NCBI GenBank assembly: GCA_958354105.1
Contig: CATWVA010000016.1
Location: 1-45,667, forward strand
Origin: an uncultured Collinsella sp.
GTDB lineage: Bacteria > Actinomycetota > Coriobacteriia > Coriobacteriales > Coriobacteriaceae
Reading direction: 5' to 3'
DNA length: 45,667 nt
Shown here: in pieces, positions 16,136 to 23,612 of the stretch
Layout: the number at the start of each line of letters is the position of its first letter
Position numbering within the stretch: position 1 is the stretch's first letter
Program-made: the position numbers and the translations under genes
Notes under the pieces: model-generated
Databases searched by the model: none
Seen by the model: the letters and a program-made list of their open reading frames with translations, nothing else
What the model was told of the DNA's origin: nothing

Positions 16136-17779
16136 ATGCTCAAAACTAAAGCAGAATTTGCAACTCTTCGCTTAAACGAAGATCTCAAGCCATATATGAG
16201 CCGATATCTATCGGATCTTGTGTCTCATATGGTCGAGAAATATCAGCCTTCGTCGAGAACGAAAAGGCTCATTGAACTGTGCTGTCGCGATTTTGAGTTT
16301 TCGAGCGAGCACGTCGATGGCCCCTCGTGGTCTGTTTTGGGGATTGACCTCAAGCGACCTTCGGCCGCCTCGTTTGAGTTTGAGGACCGCGTTTACAACG
16401 AAGCAACCGACGAATGGGATTATGTGCCCGCTTGCGTTTGCAAAAACCGAGTCAAAGTCCCGACGTCGACGTTTACTGCCATCGAGGAGAATATCTTTTT
16501 ATACGACTACGAGCAGGACGCAGCCTCTCACACGTACGAATCAGCACTCATTTACTGCAGGCCCCCCGAGCTACGACCGCTATCCCAATTCCCGGCATCT
16601 ATCGATGCGGCAAATGCGCGAGTCCTGGATTTCCTCAGAACGCGCTCGAAGCAGCTGCAACGCAGCGCAGGCATCCCCGATCTGCTTTCGGTCACTGAGT
16701 GGTACTACATCTTTCTTGCGGCATCCATTGCCTGCTCTCAGTCCCATGCCACGGCCGTCATTCAGATTTCGGACCGTCTGTTCAATCTGGCGCGAGCCGT
16801 AGATGGACGTCGCCTTCTTTGTGACCTCGGCCTGCTAAAGAGCATTGTGCTTCTTCCCAACACCATTGCCAAAAAGGCCGAGGGTCGCGCGCTGCTCTTT
16901 ATTGGCGACGGCGAGCCCAATGATCCGTATTTCCTTTTTGACGGCAGGAGCTTTGACGACAAGCAAATGACCGATGAGATTCTGCACCAGCTCCTCGATT
17001 CCGTCGACCGAGCCTACGGCGATCAAAAGAATCCAGTCTATTGGCATCGGCTCGAGGATCAGGGCAACGGCATCTATCCCCTATTACCCAATACAAAGAG
17101 CGGATCGTTCGACGAGAGAATGTTCATCCCCCTTGGGTCGCTAGCGCCAATCTACCGCGGCACCGCCCGCAGCGTTGTAACCAAACTGCCCGAATCAGAT
17201 CCGACAGACAGTTACCAACAGCACGACTGCTACTACCTGTCGCTAAAGCATCTTCATGATGGCGCAATCATTGCCGCAGAAGATGTACTTGAGCGTGTCC
17301 CCGATACAGATATCTACGATGTAAGCCGTGTAGACTACGAAGATTTTCGGAAGGCCAAACCGATCGACGCCCGCGAGGCGAGCCTTCTCATATCACGCGT
17401 CGGGCCTCCATTCAAGCTTGCCCTCATCACGCCAGGCCACTTTTCTGTCGGTTCTGAGCGCCCCGTGGAGCGCGGTCTTTTGTTTGAGAGCATTGTCCCC
17501 TGCGACGCCATGTTCTGCGCTACCTTTGAGGACGAGCTGCTTGCCCAGTTTGTCCTGGCATACCTGTCGTCCGATGAGGGGCAGAAGAAACTGGCGGACA
17601 CCTCGCACGGAGACGCGCTTGTGCAACTTGCCCCAATGGACCTGCGAAGCATGACCGTGCCTGTTCCCGGGCGAGCGGAGCAGGAGCGCTACGCGCTAGA
17701 GTACGAAGCAAAGCAGCGCGCCTACGAGGACGCCCTTAAGCAGGCGGAACATTACGCTGCGAGCAAGGGAACGATGTAG
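16136..17779 (+). CDS. Fused HsdM/HsdS-like protein lacking methylase catalytic motifs
   Basis: A 547-aa protein. The middle part (ATAVIQISDRLFNLARAVDG, then LLCDLGLLKSIVLLPN and ALLFIGDGE) resembles the section of type I N6-adenine methylase subunits that normally reads 'FVLPxGxLF...iRxxLlexxLdaVIxLP...iLvl'. The last ~220 residues (LISRVGPPFKLALITPG, later MTVPVPGRAEQ, then a helix) resemble one target-recognition half of HsdS. No AdoMet motif I and no NPPF/NPPY are present, so methylation is unlikely. The ATG at 16136 has a perfect AGGAGGTG site; a TTG 60 bases upstream is rejected. It is divergent from the ClpX-like operon. It could be a DNA-binding sensor derived from a restriction system. 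The relation is by pattern only. Confidence 0.55.
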   Translation: MLKTKAEFATLRLNEDLKPYMSRYLSDLVSHMVEKYQPSSRTKRLIELCCRDFEFSSEHVDGPSWSVLGIDLKRPSAASFEFEDRVYNEATDEWDYVPACVCKNRVKVPTSTFTAIEENIFLYDYEQDAASHTYESALIYCRPPELRPLSQFPASIDAANARVLDFLRTRSKQLQRSAGIPDLLSVTEWYYIFLAASIACSQSHATAVIQISDRLFNLARAVDGRRLLCDLGLLKSIVLLPNTIAKKAEGRALLFIGDGEPNDPYFLFDGRSFDDKQMTDEILHQLLDSVDRAYGDQKNPVYWHRLEDQGNGIYPLLPNTKSGSFDERMFIPLGSLAPIYRGTARSVVTKLPESDPTDSYQQHDCYYLSLKHLHDGAIIAAEDVLERVPDTDIYDVSRVDYEDFRKAKPIDAREASLLISRVGPPFKLALITPGHFSVGSERPVERGLLFESIVPCDAMFCATFEDELLAQFVLAYLSSDEGQKKLADTSHGDALVQLAPMDLRSMTVPVPGRAEQERYALEYEAKQRAYEDALKQAEHYAASKGTM

Positions 17780-17850
17780 CGACCGAGATTGGCAGACTGT
17801 CCGGACTTTTCCGACGGCTTGTCAATCAGGCGCGCCATTCAGCGCGGCGG

Positions 17851-18468
17851 CTAGAAATTGTCATCGGACTTTGCGCTGGCTTTGGCTGCCTCTTCGCCCG
17901 CGATCAGGTCCCTAACCGTTATATGCGCACCGTACGTAGCATCCTCAATCTTTTCCATAACATCAGGGTCGCAAGTTCCCCAAATATCTTTAAGGACTCG
18001 AGCCAATCCCCAAGCGGCGCTGAGCAGGACGTCAACATCCTTTAGATCTAAGTGGCTGACCGCAAAGGGACAGTACTCGCGCTCCAGCAGATAGGTGTCA
18101 ACGGCGCCAATTGCCTCAGCCACGTACCGCTCAAGATCGGGATGGGGATGGAAGGCGCACAGCGCCTTGTGCGGATCGGTCGGCTCAATCCAATACAGCG
18201 TTGTCGCATCCTCGCATTTCTCGAGCGGATAACGCTCAACCGCCTTCTCCCAACTTTCATACCAAGGATCGGCATCGCCGTCCGTCATTGACTTGCAAAG
18301 ATCAATCGCCGCAGAAACAGTCGCACACGAATATCTATAGCTGGCGTCTTTCTTAAACTCATCATTGAGCTCGACATCGCCAGACAGCTCCGCCTCCATG
18401 ATCAGGAACGGACCATCCTCATCCGTAACGCTCATGGGGTAGTTGTTGCACTCATAGTCCGGATACAT
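17851..18468 (-). CDS. Hypothetical protein of the island
   Basis: A 205-aa acidic, soluble protein with no signal or membrane segment. Visible parts are SVTDEDGPFLIMEAELSGDV near residue 15, a Trp/Tyr-rich segment (DPWYESWEKAVERYP), a central helix pair (ERYVAEAIGAVDTYLLE) and a Lys/Ala-rich tail (EEAAKASAKSDDNF). I recognise no family. The start ATG at 18468 follows GGAGACAAA. Just upstream are a remnant of a small-protein gene and a long palindrome, the same position relative to a small-protein gene as the membrane genes of the duplicated cassettes. It converges with the HsdM/S-like gene, 71 bases away. Confidence 0.6.
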   Translation of the reverse strand: MYPDYECNNYPMSVTDEDGPFLIMEAELSGDVELNDEFKKDASYRYSCATVSAAIDLCKSMTDGDADPWYESWEKAVERYPLEKCEDATTLYWIEPTDPHKALCAFHPHPDLERYVAEAIGAVDTYLLEREYCPFAVSHLDLKDVDVLLSAAWGLARVLKDIWGTCDPDVMEKIEDATYGAHITVRDLIAGEEAAKASAKSDDNF

Positions 18469-18496
18469 TTTGTCTCCAATCAATCGTTCGGACACA

Positions 18497-18553
18497 TTAA
18501 TGACCAATATCGAAACCGCGCTCGCGCGGAGGGACGTCGTCCTCGCGCCAATC
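18497..18553 (-). pseudogene. Remnant C-terminus of the cassette small protein
   Basis: On the minus strand this stretch translates as DWREDDVPPRERGFDIGH and a stop. The intact small protein at 19577 ends EWIEDDSSPRDRGFDIAC. The DNA also matches over about 50 bases (ATATCGAAACCGCG is shared). An in-frame stop lies about five codons before it, so only the tail survives. This points to a third, degraded copy of the small gene. Confidence 0.6.
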
Positions 18554-18554
18554 T

Positions 18555-18627
18555 GCAAGTTTTTCTCATCGCGTGAAAAGAACTTGCGATTTCTGCAAGT
18601 TCTTCTCACGCTGCGATAAGAACTCGC
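18555..18627. repeat. Long nested palindrome made of two 40-bp repeats
   Basis: Two tandem 40-bp copies start CTGCAAGTT at 18553 and 18593; each is itself a hairpin. The centre is stronger: GCGTGAAAAGAACTTGC (18571-18587) pairs with GCAAGTTCTTCTCACGC (18595-18611) with a single mismatch and a 7-base loop, and pairing continues outward to about 18555 and 18627. It lies between the end of a membrane gene and the start of the hypothetical gene at 18468, so it may be an operator, a terminator or both. Confidence 0.6.
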
Positions 18628-18639
18628 ATGATCGCCCCG

Positions 18640-19464
18640 CTACCTGCGCCACGAGGCAGCAAGGATAATGGGAATCCCGGCAAGGCACACCACCAAGGCT
18701 ACGGCCGCGAACGCAAGCGCGATGGCCACGCTCGCGACGACATAGGCCACGGCAATGAAGGCCAGCGCCAGCAGGCAGGCAAGCAGCTCGGCCACGTAGC
18801 ACAACACCAGGTTCGAGCTCGCGCGCTTCAGCAGGACGTCGGCAAGGCGGACAAGCTCGACGGCAAAGCCGCTGCCGAAATTACGGCCAGGGCCCTTGGC
18901 AAGGAACCACTTGAACAGGCACATCAGGGCGCAGCCCAGCATGATCATGATGGAAACGGTCCATACATTGTGCCCCGACTCAACAAGGTTCTGGTCACCC
19001 ATCGCGCTGCCGTTGATGAGCCAACTCGTTCCATAGCCCATGAACAGCATCGCCAGCAGCAGGCAGGCGCTTACCGCGGCAAGAGAGCGCGACACGCGCC
19101 TGCTGAACACCGGAGCTTTGCAGCTGAGCCCAAACCCCTCGCGAACGCGCCAGACGGCATGGTAGGCAGGGTAGGCCGCGATGAGCACGGCCACGAGCAG
19201 CGACGCCCAATCGGACCCGGGTGCCGCTGACGCGTACTCCGCGATCGCAGAAACTGAGCAGTTGGTGTGGAACGACTCGTTCAGAAACAGCGCGACCTCG
19301 CCCTTCCAAACACAAAACGGAGCGGCGACGGAGGCGATGCCGGCAACGGCAACCGCAGCAACGACAATAAGCGGTGCGCCCTGCACGAGCTTGACGACCT
19401 CGCCCTTGGCGGTGCGGGACGCAGGCTCAACGGCGCTGGACGAAATTTGAATAGAAGTGTTCAT
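18640..19464 (-). CDS. Cassette copy 1: polytopic membrane protein
   Basis: A 274-aa membrane protein with about six hydrophobic spans: near 30-50 (APLIVVAAVAVAGIASVAAP), 87-103, 130-147, 170-190, and two at the C-terminus (LLACLLALAFIAVAYVVASV, then AIALAFAAVALVVCLAGIP). It starts MNTSIQ after AAAGGAAAAC. It is a clear paralogue of the protein at 22220: same MNTSIQ start, xWKGE after the first span, LxAYPAYHAxW, CKAPVFxxRxSR, KGPGRxxG and RASSNxVLxYxAExLAC. The shared KGPGR and RASSN blocks lie in cytosolic or loop positions. No known family was recognised. It lies downstream of the small protein gene at 19577, 112 bases away. Confidence 0.75.
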   Translation of the reverse strand: MNTSIQISSSAVEPASRTAKGEVVKLVQGAPLIVVAAVAVAGIASVAAPFCVWKGEVALFLNESFHTNCSVSAIAEYASAAPGSDWASLLVAVLIAAYPAYHAVWRVREGFGLSCKAPVFSRRVSRSLAAVSACLLLAMLFMGYGTSWLINGSAMGDQNLVESGHNVWTVSIMIMLGCALMCLFKWFLAKGPGRNFGSGFAVELVRLADVLLKRASSNLVLCYVAELLACLLALAFIAVAYVVASVAIALAFAAVALVVCLAGIPIILAASWRR

Positions 19465-19576
19465 GTTTTCCTTTCAACAGAAATCAAACCGGAATCGCCG
19501 GCAACTAGGATGCAGCCTCTAGTCGGCTCCGATTAGAGATTGTTCGCCCACATTGATACCAAGTCGTGCGGACACA

Positions 19577-19903
19577 CTAACAAGCGATATCGAAACCGCG
19601 ATCTCGTGGAGAGCTGTCGTCCTCAATCCATTCGAGCCCGACGCACTCATCGATCCCTGCATCGGGAACTGACGACCATCTGAACTCGAAACCAAGCTGG
19701 TCAAGCTCATCGACTCGCCCACGGATCACTCCGTAAACATCCAACGCATTCTCGAAATCCTCCGAAGACGCGTAGCCTCGCTCGCACTGCCTGCGCATCT
19801 GATGCAAGCGACCCATGGCGGCGGCGATAATCTCGCGAAGAGCGATAACCTCGCGCTCGCATACATCAATGTTTCCTTCGTTGAGCTCGATGCGATCGGA
19901 CAT
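19577..19903 (-). CDS. Cassette copy 1: small acidic protein
   Basis: A 108-aa protein starting MSDRIELNEG after a strong CAGGGAGG site. It has an N-terminal helical part (CEREVIALREIIAAAMGRLH), a middle with DELDQLGFEFRW, and an acidic tail ending GFDIAC. The protein at 23161 is a paralogue: DELARLGFELEW in the middle and LDIAC at the very end. It lacks a DNA-binding motif that I can name. It is divergent from the large zinc-ribbon gene at 20013 and upstream of a membrane protein gene. A small regulator, antitoxin or immunity protein would fit, but this is inference. Confidence 0.7.
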   Translation of the reverse strand: MSDRIELNEGNIDVCEREVIALREIIAAAMGRLHQMRRQCERGYASSEDFENALDVYGVIRGRVDELDQLGFEFRWSSVPDAGIDECVGLEWIEDDSSPRDRGFDIAC

Positions 19904-19931
19904 AACGGCCTCCCTGGTTTTAACCCTTTTC

Positions 19932-19971
19932 GCTTGACTCCATTGAACAACCGCAAACAGCCGCGTAATAT
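19932..19971 (+). promoter_or_regulatory. Promoter and conserved box in front of cassette copy 1 large gene
   Basis: -35 TTGAAC (19943-19948), 17 bases, -10 TAATAT (19966-19971): a good sigma70-type promoter for the gene at 20013. The -35 lies within GCTTGACTCCATTGAACA, which recurs in the same place in the second cassette (23531-23549), exactly 70 bases from the start codon in both. Confidence 0.6.
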
Positions 19972-20012
19972 GACTTTTATCGCGTTTTAAATTTTGGCTG
20001 TTTGGAGCATCA

Positions 20013-21182
20013 ATGCCTAAGTCCGAAAAAGAGGCATTTAGCTGGGGTTTTGAGGCTGGTTTTCTTCGCTCCCCTGTCAATCCCCGTATGCTACTTCTTA
20101 ACAGGACGCCGGAGATTGATTGTGCCGGCGACGGAAACACATCCGGCAATGCAAGCGCATGGAGTCTCGTCTCCATAGCCAACGACCTATTGCGCGTCGA
20201 CTTAAGCTCGCTTTTCAACGAAATCGGGGGGCACTTTCGTAAGCGAGCAAACCAGCGCTTTTATATTGATTTGCAGAACGCCATGCGCCAGTCCTCTGCT
20301 GCTCTCCACCATGCGCAACACGCTTCGATAGACTGTGTAGCCGAGCAAGACTATGACGATCGGCTCGATCCAGACGATCCCGACCAAGAGCCCACCCAAG
20401 CAGAATTGAACGAAGCTGAAATCGCTATCAACCTTCAAAAACAAAAGGAACGCGACCTCGATTTCTTTGCTCCGATATTCGACAAAGCCATTACAAGCCA
20501 TGCACACGGAGAGATTTCCGGCATGGCCAGATATCTCCTTAAAAATGTCTGTAGACAGTGTGTCATGAACATCACGGCGATTCCCGACTATCGCTATTAC
20601 AGCTGCTGGATGAACAACAACGCTATTGAGTGCGACGAGATCAACCGCCTGTTCCGCGCGGTGATTACAACATCGGACCAACTCAACAAGCAAGAAATGG
20701 CGTCCCTCTTCAGCTCCTATCTCCAGCTCGAGTCGAACGACATGAGCATTAACGCTACCAACGGCGAGACCAATCTAACAGCACCGGTGCCGTATGACCG
20801 CGACAATCCTATACGCAACTTTCCCAAGGCGAAATCTCAGATAGAAACAGCTTGCGTCTGCACCAATATCGATCTCTTTCGAGCGCTTCTCATTGTTTTT
20901 TATCAGGAATGTCTGGAGCTTACCCCGCTGCTTAAAAACACCGAGGCACCTAGCCTGCTCGCGCAAAACGAAGAGTTTTTCCCAGCCGCCATCAAAACAA
21001 GCGACCCGCGACAATTTCGATTATTCGATGAGCAGCTGCCGGCAATCATCCGCTTTGGCGAAGCTTTTGTATACGCAGCCAAAAAACACTTGCCCGGAAA
21101 CGAAACGGCCCAAAAGCTCGAAGAGCATTTGAATGGAATAAAGCGCATGAACAGCGCCCCCCTTTATGCAGGCGTTTCGTAA
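20013..21182 (+). CDS. Cassette copy 1: large zinc-ribbon protein, N-terminal part (frameshifted)
   Basis: A 389-aa frame that is the N-terminal half of a ~719-aa protein continued in the +1 frame at 21166. The ATG at 20013 has GGAG upstream. It aligns with the intact paralogue at 23613: AFSWGFEAGFLR with ALTWRVRASFIR, and NDLLRVDLSSLFNEI with NEFLRIDLEKFFNEM. The last codons before the stop run through GCGCCCCCCTTTATG; removing one C from the C6 run (21157-21162) would fuse the two frames, giving a length close to the 725 aa of the paralogue. The break may be a mutation, a sequencing error or recoding. Alone, this part has no motif I can name. Confidence 0.6.
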   Translation: MPKSEKEAFSWGFEAGFLRSPVNPRMLLLNRTPEIDCAGDGNTSGNASAWSLVSIANDLLRVDLSSLFNEIGGHFRKRANQRFYIDLQNAMRQSSAALHHAQHASIDCVAEQDYDDRLDPDDPDQEPTQAELNEAEIAINLQKQKERDLDFFAPIFDKAITSHAHGEISGMARYLLKNVCRQCVMNITAIPDYRYYSCWMNNNAIECDEINRLFRAVITTSDQLNKQEMASLFSSYLQLESNDMSINATNGETNLTAPVPYDRDNPIRNFPKAKSQIETACVCTNIDLFRALLIVFYQECLELTPLLKNTEAPSLLAQNEEFFPAAIKTSDPRQFRLFDEQLPAIIRFGEAFVYAAKKHLPGNETAQKLEEHLNGIKRMNSAPLYAGVS

Positions 21183-22173
21183 AAACTATCTCGAAGCTAT
21201 GCGCGAGAACCAGATCTTCGCAAATGGAGACTTCCATACGCATGCAGAGCTTAACGACCAGGAAAACCTCAATAGGCTCGTTGGGCTTCAAGCCGTTATT
21301 TCAAAGGCAGGAGAGCTCTACTTCACCGAAGAGGAATGGTCCTTTGCAAGCCTTTATGCCCGCATCCTTCACGAGCTGCTGCTGTGCGGCATTATGCCGA
21401 TAGCATGCCAAACCTGCGGTTCGCTCTTTTTTCCGACCGGTCCTAACAGCAAGTACTGCGATCGATATAACGCGGCGACCAAGCTCTATTGCAACCCGCG
21501 CTTTAACGCCAAGAAGCATCTTGGTCGTAAATCGCCCCGCGATGTCGCGCTTAATATACAGAGAAAGACCGAAACGGCATATGAAAAGGGCCTAACGGAT
21601 TGTGCCCACTATTTTGAGCGCCTCGGCAGCTTTGTCCTCGATGGTCTTGGCCCAGCATACCAAGCGAACGACCTCATTTCCGATGAGCTCTATAGGACGT
21701 GGCTGTCTATCGTCAACCAGCCCAATTGTAGAGCGAAAATCAAGCGGCCGGATAGGCTCGAGTATCCATACCCCGTGCTGTGGTACGGATTTGTCCGCGA
21801 TGGCAATCGGTATGTACAAGTCGAGTTTCCTGGAGCCGAGTACCCGACGCTTTTTGAATGTTTGAGCCAGCTCGCCGAAAGCCCACAATCAAAGTGCACA
21901 CTGGATTACAAGGGGCCAGATGAGCATCCATACAGCTCATGGCATGTAAAACTGCACATGTTGTTGGAGATCATTGTACAGATAAATAACGCCGACCACG
22001 TGGCGAGGCCCATTCCATTGCTTGGAATCGATGGGCCCGAATATGTCTGGACTGACCCGACCGTCCAAGACACATGGAGCACGCCCGACGCATGCATCTA
22101 CAGCACCGGAACGATCGATGACCTCAGCTTTACCGTGTATACAAAGGGATATGACCCGGAAAAGCAAGACTGA
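21166..22173 (+). CDS. Cassette copy 1: large zinc-ribbon protein, C-terminal part (frameshifted)
   Basis: A 335-aa frame holding the conserved C-terminal half. The zinc ribbon is CQTCGSLFFPTGPNSKYCDR followed by YC: cysteines at 81, 84, 98 and 109 of this frame. The paralogue at 23613 has the same spacing (CSTCNKPFFPAGNNSKYCSR then YC). After it come GRKSPRDVALNIQRK and a long region with LEYPYPVLWYGFV. Such ribbons resemble those in DUF6076-type proteins; I cannot verify this. The ATG at 21166 has no ribosome site and lies inside the end of the upstream frame, so this is probably not a separate gene but the rest of the frameshifted one. Confidence 0.6.
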   Translation: MQAFRKNYLEAMRENQIFANGDFHTHAELNDQENLNRLVGLQAVISKAGELYFTEEEWSFASLYARILHELLLCGIMPIACQTCGSLFFPTGPNSKYCDRYNAATKLYCNPRFNAKKHLGRKSPRDVALNIQRKTETAYEKGLTDCAHYFERLGSFVLDGLGPAYQANDLISDELYRTWLSIVNQPNCRAKIKRPDRLEYPYPVLWYGFVRDGNRYVQVEFPGAEYPTLFECLSQLAESPQSKCTLDYKGPDEHPYSSWHVKLHMLLEIIVQINNADHVARPIPLLGIDGPEYVWTDPTVQDTWSTPDACIYSTGTIDDLSFTVYTKGYDPEKQD

Positions 22174-22219
22174 GCTTGATGCCGCGGCTTTCTACGTGTC
22201 CGCGAACAGATTCACTCTT

Positions 22220-23032
22220 CTAGTCCTTCGAGCTAGCCAAGACACAGCCGATGCAAAGAGGGATAAAGATGATGGCGAGCACAATGCCCCAGGCGGTTAA
22301 TGTAATCGTAATGATGGATGCAATAGCGCTAGCGATGCCATATCCAAAAATCAACGATGCCGCGCAGGCAAGCATCTCGGCACCATACAGCAACACCATG
22401 TTTGAGCTTGCGCGGTCCAGCAAGGCATCCGCGCGGCCGAACCATGCGATAAGGGCTTTGTCGCCACGATAGCGCCCAGGACCTTTGAGCTCATACCATT
22501 TGACAATGCACGCCAGGACGCATCCAGAAACAAGCGCAATCGATGTCACCATGAGGAAAAGGCCCACGATCATGAGGAGTTTGTCCCCCGTGACCCCGCC
22601 GTCGATATAGCACTCAAACCCACGACATACGGCAAGCACGGCCAAAAGCGAACAGGCGCTCAACGAGCCAAAGCGGCGCGACATCCGTCCGCAAAACACA
22701 GGTGCCTTGCAATTGCACCCAGCACCTGCGCAGAGGCACCAAATGGCATGGTATACAGGATACAGAGCAACGAGCACGGCCGCGGCCATCGACACCCGGT
22801 CAAGCGTCTCCATTCCCGACACAATATCCTCCGCCGTTGGAGCCTCGTAGGGATGATCGAACAGGTCAGGCGTGAACATAGGAATCTCACCTTTCCAGAT
22901 GTACGACGGTGCAGTAAAGGAAATGATGCCGTTCACAGCTAACGCCGCGACAGCAATTAGCAACGCGCCTTCGGCAATCTTGGTGATGCTCGACTTGTGA
23001 GAGACGGACACATTTTGAATAGAAGTATTCAT
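22220..23032 (-). CDS. Cassette copy 2: polytopic membrane protein
   Basis: A 270-aa membrane protein starting MNTSIQNVSV after AAAGGAAGATC. Hydrophobic spans: about 22-45 (GALLIAVAALAVNGIISF), 82-98 (MAAAVLVALYPVYHAIW), 126-142, 157-180, and two at the end (AEMLACAASLIFGYGIASAI and LTAWGIVLAIIFIPLCIGCV). It shares with the protein at 18640 the MNTSIQ start, WKGE, YPxYHAxW, CKAPVF, KGPGRYRG and RASSNMVLLYGAEMLAC. It converges with the large gene of cassette 1 (46 bases) and lies 128 bases after the small gene at 23161, the same layout as in copy 1. Confidence 0.75.
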   Translation of the reverse strand: MNTSIQNVSVSHKSSITKIAEGALLIAVAALAVNGIISFTAPSYIWKGEIPMFTPDLFDHPYEAPTAEDIVSGMETLDRVSMAAAVLVALYPVYHAIWCLCAGAGCNCKAPVFCGRMSRRFGSLSACSLLAVLAVCRGFECYIDGGVTGDKLLMIVGLFLMVTSIALVSGCVLACIVKWYELKGPGRYRGDKALIAWFGRADALLDRASSNMVLLYGAEMLACAASLIFGYGIASAIASIITITLTAWGIVLAIIFIPLCIGCVLASSKD

Positions 23033-23160
23033 GATCTTCCTTTCAGAGAGACCCGATTGGTTGGTGATTGAGTTTTGGGGTGATTGGCGTAAAGAACGGG
23101 ACTGCTTAGAAGTCCCGATAAAACAGCAGGTCGGCTTGACCGCCTACGAAGAAAGAATGA

Positions 23161-23502
23161 CTAACAAGCTATATCGAGGTCATTACGACTCGAATACTCG
23201 ACGCCAACGGCGTCATGCGCTGAGATCCGCGCAAGCGAAACCGAACGGACCGGCGAGACCACCGGATAGTCCTCAACGCCCCACTCGAGCTCAAAGCCCA
23301 GACGAGCAAGCTCGTCACGACAATTGTCGAGCATGAGCTCATAGGCGCTTTGACGGGCACAGTCTTCAAAGAAGCCGAGCCCGCGCTCCTCAGAAAGACC
23401 CACCTTCAGCTCATCACAGATGGTCATAACTTCGCAAACGATATCTTCAAGCTCATCGCGCTTGGTGGAATTAACCAGTTCAAACAGGGTGCCGTCGAAC
23501 AT
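23161..23502 (-). CDS. Cassette copy 2: small acidic protein
   Basis: A 113-aa acidic protein starting MFDGTLFELV after a strong AAAGGAGGACGG site; longer starts upstream would run into the divergent promoter. It has helical segments (RDELEDIVCEVMTICDELKV and AYELMLDNC), RDELARLGFELEW in the middle and ends NDLDIAC. This matches the small protein of cassette 1 (DELDQLGFEFRW ... FDIAC). The last part differs and holds an insertion. No family is recognised; it is divergent from the large zinc-ribbon gene and upstream of the membrane gene. Confidence 0.7.
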   Translation of the reverse strand: MFDGTLFELVNSTKRDELEDIVCEVMTICDELKVGLSEERGLGFFEDCARQSAYELMLDNCRDELARLGFELEWGVEDYPVVSPVRSVSLARISAHDAVGVEYSSRNDLDIAC

Positions 23503-23530
23503 TTTCCGTCCTCCTTTGGACTTCTTTCTT

Positions 23531-23549
23531 GCTCGACTCCTATTGAACA
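23531..23549. promoter_or_regulatory. Conserved box in the divergent region of cassette copy 2
   Basis: GCTCGACTCCTATTGAACA differs from the box of copy 1 by one substitution and one inserted base in its first 12 positions. The TTGAAC is again exactly 70 bases before the start of the large gene (23613). The downstream -10 seen in copy 1 (TAATAT) is replaced here by TGGCAC, so this promoter may be weaker or differently used. Confidence 0.5.
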
Positions 23550-23612
23550 CGGCAAAGTGGCACAATGGCACAAAGTATATTTGATTTTGAAAGTTGTGCT
23601 GGTTTAAGAAAT

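Noticed and set aside
18553..18632. CRISPR-like array
   Set aside because: Only two 40-bp units without spacers, and they form one palindrome.
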